From NCBI GenBank assembly GCA_002049825.1, contig MVCZ01000113.1, forward strand, positions 1 through 12,632: a DNA stretch of 12,632 bases, written 5' to 3'. Positions 7,019 to 12,632 of this stretch are shown here, one piece after another. Both the position numbers and the translations under genes were made by a program. The notes beneath the pieces were generated by a model. That model saw nothing but the letters and a program-made list of their open reading frames with translations. It did no database searches and had not been told where the DNA came from. The first letter of the stretch is position 1, and every line of letters starts with the position of its first letter. This stretch comes from Candidatus Zhuqueibacterota bacterium 4484_188. Lineage in GTDB: Bacteria > Calditrichota > Calditrichia > RBG-13-44-9.

Positions 7019-8920
7019 TCATTTTGTCTTTTTCAAACGATCCTCAGCACTGCGAATTGCTTCCTGTAGTTTCTTGCTGTAGGGATATTTCTGCTCCAGG
7101 TCTTTCCAGATGTTCAACGCTTCCTGGTAACGCCCGGCAAGGAACAGATCAACCCCGCGAATATACCGCCGTTCGGATTCCTGGTCCATTTCCTGCTCAA
7201 CCACACCCATACCGCGCTTGGTTCGCTCAATATAATCTTTTAACCGCTTGTTCGAAGGATCCATTTTAAATGCTTCTTCAAACAGGGAAAGCGCTTGCTG
7301 GTAATTTCCCAAATCGTAAAGCTGGAGAGCCTGCTCAACATATTGCTGAATTTTAATCCGGTTTGCCAGGGTTTTAATTTCATCCTTAAGCTTCGGATCT
7401 TCCGGCGCCAGAACCAGCGCTTCGCTTAAAGTCTGCAAAGCTTCCGAATAATTTCCTTCCTGAAACTGCTTTCTTCCTTTACTTACCAACACCCTCACTT
7501 GCGCCTCCAGCCGCCTTTCCGTAGTGGCAATCGCTTCCTTAATCACTGGACTGCCCGGCGCACGCTCAAGGGCTAAGTTAAACTCAACCAAAGCATCAGT
7601 AAACTGATTTTTTTGTAAGAAAAGCGTGCCCTTGTCAAAATGCAGTTTCATATAGGTCTGGTTCTCTTTCTCCAGTTCTTTATTCACCGCTTTGGCAATC
7701 TCTTCTTGCTGTTTCTGAGCCAGGTCTTTTTCAATCAATTCGTTGGTGTTTTCCATTAAAGCATTCGCTTCTTTATTGAAAGGATCCACCGAGACCACCT
7801 GTTGAAATTCAACATAAGCATCGAAATAGCGCTGTTCGTTCAGGTAATCTTTACCCTGTTTCAGGTGTTTTGCAATAAAACTCTGCCGTTCGGCTTCCTT
7901 GGTGCGTTCTACCAATTCCTTCTCACGCTGTTTGCGTTTTTTTTCAGCAATCAAAATCAATTCCTGGCGCGATTTTCCAAGATTGAAAGTTAGCGAAAAT
8001 CGATGGGTCGGCGGAAATTCACCGTTGCCTATAGATGATCCAAAAGAGTAGTCAATTTGTAAAAAGGAGTATTTGATTCCGGCGCCAAAAGCAAGCTGGC
8101 TGTTATCGAACCCCACCCTCAGGCTTCCCAGATCGCGAAATACATATTCCGTGCCAGCGTGAATGGTAGCGCTTTCAAAACGCGATTTATGATAATCCAG
8201 CAGTATGTTAAATTTTGTGCCCTGCCCTACTATCAGGCTCTTGATTAAACCAAATGTTAAATGATAGGGCTCATTATCGGTTTCGCTGCCCAATTTTAAT
8301 CCGGGGGAAATCAGGTTGCGATAGCTAAATCCAAAAGCCAGGTTGCGCAAAAGGCTGCCTTCCCAATGCGGGCGGTACATCAGCCCGAGGTCCAGTCCCA
8401 AGCCGGTGGCACCCTGGTTAATGAAAGAAAACAACTGCCGGCGAATTTTAAAGGTAAACCCGCCGTACAAATCGAAAGGAAGTTTTTTGGCATAGGATAA
8501 ATAGAGTTCGTCTTCCTCGTAGTTCATCTGCCCCAACCGCACATTATCCCGGCTGGTTACCGGAATATCGCCGGTTCCCAGACGGGCGAATCCCAAACCA
8601 ACCGTGCCGTAAGTTAATGTAGGATACACAAACCCGCCGAAGTCATAAATGGTCCCCTCAAAAATCTGATTATGAAAAAGGGTAAATGAAGTACGCGGTA
8701 TCAACTCCAGACCGGCAGGGTTCCAGAAAACAGCAGTGGGGTCGATGGCAGCAGCCACGTACGCCCGACCTAAACTCATTGCCCGCGCCCCAGCACCATA
8801 ACTTAAGTTCATGGTCGTTCCATGCTCTCCGTCGCTGGTTGCCAATACGTTCCCGAACAAGCAAAGTACTACCGTTAAAAAAATCATAATTGTGCAGCGA
8901 ATCGATCTACTACATTTCAT
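7019..8920 (-). CDS. PorV/PorQ-type outer-membrane beta-barrel protein with C-terminal TPR repeats
   Basis: 633 residues, apparently intact. Residues 1-27 form a signal peptide ending NVLA. Residues about 38-315 are a PorV/PorQ (UPF0164, FadL-like) barrel, recognised by GAGARAMSLGRAYVAAAIDP and AVFWNPAGLE near the N-terminus and by alternating strands ending RFSLTFNLG. A charged helical segment (about 318-345, EKKRKQREKELVERTKEAER) leads to at least five TPR-like units (about 346-382, 423-458, 474-509, 527-560, 585-617; for example YSEALQTLSEALVLAPEDP). The barrel would sit in the outer membrane with the TPRs in the periplasm. In the type IX system PorV-like proteins shuttle cargo to the surface; here the gene lies directly after a giant protein with a T9SS sorting domain, so a role as its partner is likely but inferred. 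ATG 8920 overlaps the stop of the displaced frame of that gene (ATGA). Confidence 0.9.
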   Translation of the reverse strand: MKCSRSIRCTIMIFLTVVLCLFGNVLATSDGEHGTTMNLSYGAGARAMSLGRAYVAAAIDPTAVFWNPAGLELIPRTSFTLFHNQIFEGTIYDFGGFVYPTLTYGTVGLGFARLGTGDIPVTSRDNVRLGQMNYEEDELYLSYAKKLPFDLYGGFTFKIRRQLFSFINQGATGLGLDLGLMYRPHWEGSLLRNLAFGFSYRNLISPGLKLGSETDNEPYHLTFGLIKSLIVGQGTKFNILLDYHKSRFESATIHAGTEYVFRDLGSLRVGFDNSQLAFGAGIKYSFLQIDYSFGSSIGNGEFPPTHRFSLTFNLGKSRQELILIAEKKRKQREKELVERTKEAERQSFIAKHLKQGKDYLNEQRYFDAYVEFQQVVSVDPFNKEANALMENTNELIEKDLAQKQQEEIAKAVNKELEKENQTYMKLHFDKGTLFLQKNQFTDALVEFNLALERAPGSPVIKEAIATTERRLEAQVRVLVSKGRKQFQEGNYSEALQTLSEALVLAPEDPKLKDEIKTLANRIKIQQYVEQALQLYDLGNYQQALSLFEEAFKMDPSNKRLKDYIERTKRGMGVVEQEMDQESERRYIRGVDLFLAGRYQEALNIWKDLEQKYPYSKKLQEAIRSAEDRLKKTK

Positions 8921-11900
8921 GATGCAACACGCTTTCTATTTAATATACGCAACCTTTGTTTTAAATGTCCGGGTTTGACCGTTTGGTCACCACTCAGATT
9001 CTCTATTTTTTTCGACCACACCAATCCGCCCAACAAGGTGTAGATTCGCAGTTCTGCGCTCCCGCCGTCTTCCATCCAAAAAACAAACCGCGTGAATCCG
9101 TCTTCATTATTGAACGGGTTCGGGTAATTACCAAAAATTTTCGATTCATCACGGAAAATGACCGTGAGCGTATTGGAAAGACCGGAAGCATTTTCCGGAT
9201 TCCACAGGTTACCGTTTTGGTCTACCAGTTGAATCAGATTCCGGGTAGAAATTTCCACCGCGTGAATATCGGTGATTCGCATCCGGAAACTCTTGTTGGG
9301 TGAGTTATCGGATATATTCACCAGCACAACCATGGTGTCTTTCACACCGGCGGCTAACTCCATAACAGCGGTATTAAATTTAACCGGGATGAGTCCGGGT
9401 GTGGAAGGACCCAAATTCAGGGTGGCAAACGTCCGTGGCGTTCCGGTGGTCTTGCTCAGCGCTGCCCGGGCAGGATTCACTATTTCGATACTGGAAAGCA
9501 CCGTGCCCGGATTCGAGATAGTGTCTCCATTGGAATCAAACAGTACCAATGTCAGGCTATCCACCTGCACCGTGGGAATAAAGTCAGATGTTTTTTCATT
9601 GTTAAATTCCAATCCGAACAGCGGAATACGGGTATCGCTTTGCCGGTTAATTTTCGTCGGGGCGAATTCCGGCACCCTGGTTACACGCAGACGGTGAACT
9701 TCTGTGGAAATTCCCACCAGGGCGGCGCTGTTCTGCGGATCTATTTTTGCGGGATCACCGGTGTTGACATCACTCGGCACCTGGGCAAAACTCACTTTGA
9801 GCTGCGAATTGATAATCCGTTCAGGCGTTTTCAGCACCCATTCCACGGTAGAATCCGGCCAGGTAAACGACTTGATATTCGGTTGATTCAGTAATTCGAG
9901 TTCCTGGGGATTATAATTCAGTTTAATTTCTCCCGTACCGGTTAAACCGGCATTTCCGGATTTGTGCACAGTAGCCTTGATATTAAAGATTTGATTAAAC
10001 GACAGACGTCCGCCCACAGCCGATGGCGGAGATATTATTTTAAGACTGATGCCCACTACCGCTTCCTGTTCCAGAACCAGCGAACTGGCAAAGGTATCCG
10101 CCCGCGTTTCTCCGCTGTTCAGGTCCACCGCCCAGACAATGATAGAATCCGGTAGGGTTTGCACCTGCGGGGCGTTTGCCGGCGCGGTGACCTGCCAACT
10201 GACCCGGTTGCCGGTGAAGAATTTCTGGGCATCGGGAATCTGGAATCCGGGAATTACCAGCTTTGCTTCTCGCTGCGGGCTAATTTCGCCGTCGGTGGCA
10301 ATATCTGCACGGACAGTGAAAACCTGGTTAGTACTGACCCGCGAAGGCGCTACTACACTTGATGCCAGAATATGCAGCTCGGTCATCGGTTGGATTACAA
10401 TGTCCGTTTCCACCAATGCGCGGGCAACAAAGGCGGGTTTTCCGGTTAAAGAATCGTTGAGCGCCGACTGAATAGTCGTGCGCAACATCGAACGGCTGAT
10501 ATGCTGATTCAAATCGTTGGAAAGCCGGCGAATATCTGCTTCGATTTGCGATTTGGCTTCCACAAACGGATTGCTGCCACCTTCATTTACCGAAAATGTC
10601 TGCTGCCGTGTTAGTATTTTCTGCGCCTGCAAGTTTTGAATTTTACGTAATATCCGTGAAACCACCTGGTTGGTATCGGCTTTTATTTTCCAGAAGACCG
10701 GTGTGTCAGCGGAGAAAGGTTTCGCCAGGCTGGTTACCCAGCTCGAGGTCGCTTCGCTCCAGATTTGCAGTGAATCGTTTGTTGCGGCAACCTGTACTAC
10801 ACCAGTGCCAACCACCGGTGCGGCACCGTTTTTTTGCACCAGCGCCCGCAGGGTAAATTCCTGTCCGTAACTCACCGTATCGTCCATCGCACCGGGCGGA
10901 TCGGTAACCCGGGCACTCAGGCTCAGTGTAGCCTTGGTAATGGTTTTTATGGAAACCGTGGCAAATTTTTCCACCGTGCTGCCGTTAATGTTCGAGGTTG
11001 CTTCGGCTTTTACCTGAATGCTTTGGTACCCGTTGGTGGTGTCCCCGGAAACATTGAGGTACCACTCAACCACTCCATTGGCAGGAACAGGTTGCTGCAA
11101 ATTGTTCAAACTGCTGATTCCGGATGGCAGGGTAAGCATTGCCAGACGATTCTGCGGGAACAATGGATTGTTTTGCACCACCAAGCGCAGTAAAATACTA
11201 TCCTGATCCGTTGACGTGAGAATTCTGGTGCTGTCTGTGCTACCCGGGAAAGAAAACGCCTTGATGGCAATGTCGCCCAGATCAATCACGGTTAACTCCA
11301 GCGTATCCAGCGAATCGGATTTAAACACCCTGATAGAACTGTAATTGTTTTCATCATACAGAACATTATCCTCAATTGTCGGGAATATTTTAAATTTACC
11401 GGGAATTCCACGCGCTTTGAGCATCCAGCGCGCCGTATCGCTCAATTGAACCCGCTGTAACGTATCTGCTGAAAGAATCTCGAAACCGGTGGTGTCGTAG
11501 CGCAAATTCACCCACACCGAATCCACCGGCAACACGCCGGCGGTTCCCCGGTTTTTGACCACCGCCTGTATCTCAAATTGCTGGTCCTTTGCCAGCGAGT
11601 CGGCTTGGGTTTGGCTGGTAAGCACCAGGTTGGCGCGCTTCACGATTTTTAAGTTATCGAATTCCTTCTGCCGAATCAGAACCTGAGCAGTATCGTTAGT
11701 ATTAACATCAAATGCCGGTTCGCTAATCCAGATAACCAGTGGTGCTATATTGGAATGGGCAATACTGTCGGAATACACCGAAACAGTGGCACTGGTATTC
11801 TCGAAAATCGAGAACAATGAATCCCGTCGACTGCCGCCAACATCGCCGAAACTGAATCCCGCCGGCAAACGCACCCGCACTTTGCTGTCTCCCACCGTTT

Positions 11901-12632
11901 GTGCTTCGCCCAGGCGATTAACGGTTATTTTTAAAGCGAATGACTGGTAAGTACTCAGAATCCGGTCCATTGCTCCCGGCGGAGAAACGATTTGCGCATC
12001 CAGCGACAACTGCGCTTTTTCCTGCACCGTTACATCGACACTCGACGTGGCAGAGCGGATTTCACCGGTGTTTTTTTCTACCGCCTGCGCCCGAACATCT
12101 ATCGAATACAATTGTCCGAGTAATTCCTTAATACTCTCGGAAGAATCGTCTTCCTCATCTTCGCCGCCCCGGGCTACCTGAAACTCCGGCGAGGTTTGCC
12201 CGGTGACAGAAAGGAATTTCGCCGAAGCGGTATTTTTTGCTTCGGCGGTAAGAATGTTTTCCGGTGCCCTGATTTGCCAGACCACCGAATCTTCCAAAAC
12301 ACTGCCGCCCAGGAATTTCTTCACGGTACTGGTATCTTCCAGGGCAAAGTTACCGCTTGGCGGGAAAATGACTTCTGCCTGACGTCCCCCGGCTTTCAGC
12401 GAACCGCTGAACCTGACTTTTGCCTGTAAAACAAAGCTTTGCCCGGTGGAAAGGGTGCTGTCTGTGGCACCTGGAGGCGATATGAGTTTCAGGCTTAAAA
12501 TAGCGACTTTCCCTACCGACTTCACATCTACACTCATCGTGTCGGCGCCGCCGTTGACCAGAGCAACCGGATCGCCAGGATATTTATTCTGGTCATAAAT
12601 AGTACTGTCTTCCACCAACACCCGGACATCCC
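8917..12632 (-). CDS. Giant secreted repeat protein with C-terminal T9SS type A sorting domain (5' end outside window; C-terminus frameshifted)
   Basis: The frame runs in from the right edge and contributes about 1237 residues; a GTG at 12621 is merely internal. It is made of repeated Ig-like beta-sandwich modules, each opening with a related segment: SLKLISPPGATDSTLSTGQSF near 12501 (first 20 residues shown are within that region), LDAQIVSPPGAMDRILSTYQ near 12012, LVLTSQTQADSLAKDQQFEI near 11631, AFSFPGSTDS near 11271, ARVTDPPGAMDDTVSYGQEF near 10929, VVAPSRVSTNQVF near 10380 and KIISPPSAVGGRLSFNQIF near 10053. Acidic or helical insertions occur near 12150 and 10500. The protein ends in a T9SS type A sorting domain beginning FGNYPNPFN (about 9109-9135) and continuing AELRIYTLLGGLVW. 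The open frame then ends oddly (HLKQRLRILNRKRVAS), while another frame gives RTFKTKVAYIK and a TAG at 8938-8936, the expected sorting-domain end. About 30 residues between appear missing. Likely exported across the outer membrane and attached to the cell surface; ligand unknown. Confidence 0.87.
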   Translation of the reverse strand, partial: DVRVLVEDSTIYDQNKYPGDPVALVNGGADTMSVDVKSVGKVAILSLKLISPPGATDSTLSTGQSFVLQAKVRFSGSLKAGGRQAEVIFPPSGNFALEDTSTVKKFLGGSVLEDSVVWQIRAPENILTAEAKNTASAKFLSVTGQTSPEFQVARGGEDEEDDSSESIKELLGQLYSIDVRAQAVEKNTGEIRSATSSVDVTVQEKAQLSLDAQIVSPPGAMDRILSTYQSFALKITVNRLGEAQTVGDSKVRVRLPAGFSFGDVGGSRRDSLFSIFENTSATVSVYSDSIAHSNIAPLVIWISEPAFDVNTNDTAQVLIRQKEFDNLKIVKRANLVLTSQTQADSLAKDQQFEIQAVVKNRGTAGVLPVDSVWVNLRYDTTGFEILSADTLQRVQLSDTARWMLKARGIPGKFKIFPTIEDNVLYDENNYSSIRVFKSDSLDTLELTVIDLGDIAIKAFSFPGSTDSTRILTSTDQDSILLRLVVQNNPLFPQNRLAMLTLPSGISSLNNLQQPVPANGVVEWYLNVSGDTTNGYQSIQVKAEATSNINGSTVEKFATVSIKTITKATLSLSARVTDPPGAMDDTVSYGQEFTLRALVQKNGAAPVVGTGVVQVAATNDSLQIWSEATSSWVTSLAKPFSADTPVFWKIKADTNQVVSRILRKIQNLQAQKILTRQQTFSVNEGGSNPFVEAKSQIEADIRRLSNDLNQHISRSMLRTTIQSALNDSLTGKPAFVARALVETDIVIQPMTELHILASSVVAPSRVSTNQVFTVRADIATDGEISPQREAKLVIPGFQIPDAQKFFTGNRVSWQVTAPANAPQVQTLPDSIIVWAVDLNSGETRADTFASSLVLEQEAVVGISLKIISPPSAVGGRLSFNQIFNIKATVHKSGNAGLTGTGEIKLNYNPQELELLNQPNIKSFTWPDSTVEWVLKTPERIINSQLKVSFAQVPSDVNTGDPAKIDPQNSAALVGISTEVHRLRVTRVPEFAPTKINRQSDTRIPLFGLEFNNEKTSDFIPTVQVDSLTLVLFDSNGDTISNPGTVLSSIEIVNPARAALSKTTGTPRTFATLNLGPSTPGLIPVKFNTAVMELAAGVKDTMVVLVNISDNSPNKSFRMRITDIHAVEISTRNLIQLVDQNGNLWNPENASGLSNTLTVIFRDESKIFGNYPNPFNNEDGFTRFVFWMEDGGSAELRIYTLLGGLVWSKKIENLSGDQTVKPGHLKQRLRILNRKRVAS

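Noticed and set aside
8917..8920. ATGA overlap as evidence for translational coupling between the giant protein and the barrel gene
   Set aside because: The stop belongs to the displaced frame; the frame giving the proper sorting-domain end stops at 8938-8936, so the overlap is probably accidental.

Overview
All genes that can be supported lie on the minus strand and read from the right edge to the left edge. The window looks like a bacterium of the Fibrobacterota-Chlorobiota-Bacteroidota (FCB) superphylum or a related candidate phylum. The signs are a giant secreted protein with a type IX secretion (T9SS) sorting domain (NYPNPF near 9112-9129), a PorV/PorQ-type outer-membrane barrel fused to TPR repeats, and a possible TTTG / TAnnTTTG promoter. 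The exact phylum cannot be fixed from the sequence; a Calditrichota- or KSB1-like lineage is a guess.

Layout in transcription order: (1) 12632-8917, the 3' part of a giant surface protein made of repeated Ig-like modules with a C-terminal T9SS sorting signal; (2) 8920-7019, a PorV-like barrel plus five TPR-like units, probably its secretion or anchoring partner; (3) 6978-4488, a membrane regulator in two reading frames: RsbW-type kinase, TM, extracytoplasmic sensor, TM, HAMP, PP2C phosphatase, transposase-type helix-turn-helix; (4) 4434-3717, a STAS (RsbV-type) protein whose frameshifted tail carries a second copy of the same helix-turn-helix region; (5) 3680-3197, a DUF456 membrane protein; (6) 2852-1641, archaeal-type cofactor-independent phosphoglycerate mutase; (7) 1519-398, cyclopropane-fatty-acyl-phospholipid synthase; (8) 385 to the left edge, a broken FAD-dependent oxidoreductase.

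The most interesting biology is the partner-switching pair (3)+(4). Kinase and phosphatase of opposite sign sit on one membrane sensor, the STAS substrate is next door, and both proteins end in related transposase-like DNA-binding regions. No sigma factor is visible. This suggests a switch wired to a DNA-binding output rather than, or besides, an anti-sigma output.

The most striking structural feature is that five genes are interrupted at six or seven points where expected family sequence is missing, usually with a frame change, while the correct continuation is readable just beyond in another frame (about 235, 386-397, 3272, 3900, 5914, 6620 and 8972). Phosphoglycerate mutase, CFA synthase and the PorV/TPR gene are intact. 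Short-overlap misjoins in a draft assembly are the simplest explanation; real small deletions are the alternative. Functional calls for the interrupted genes are made on the reconstructed proteins.
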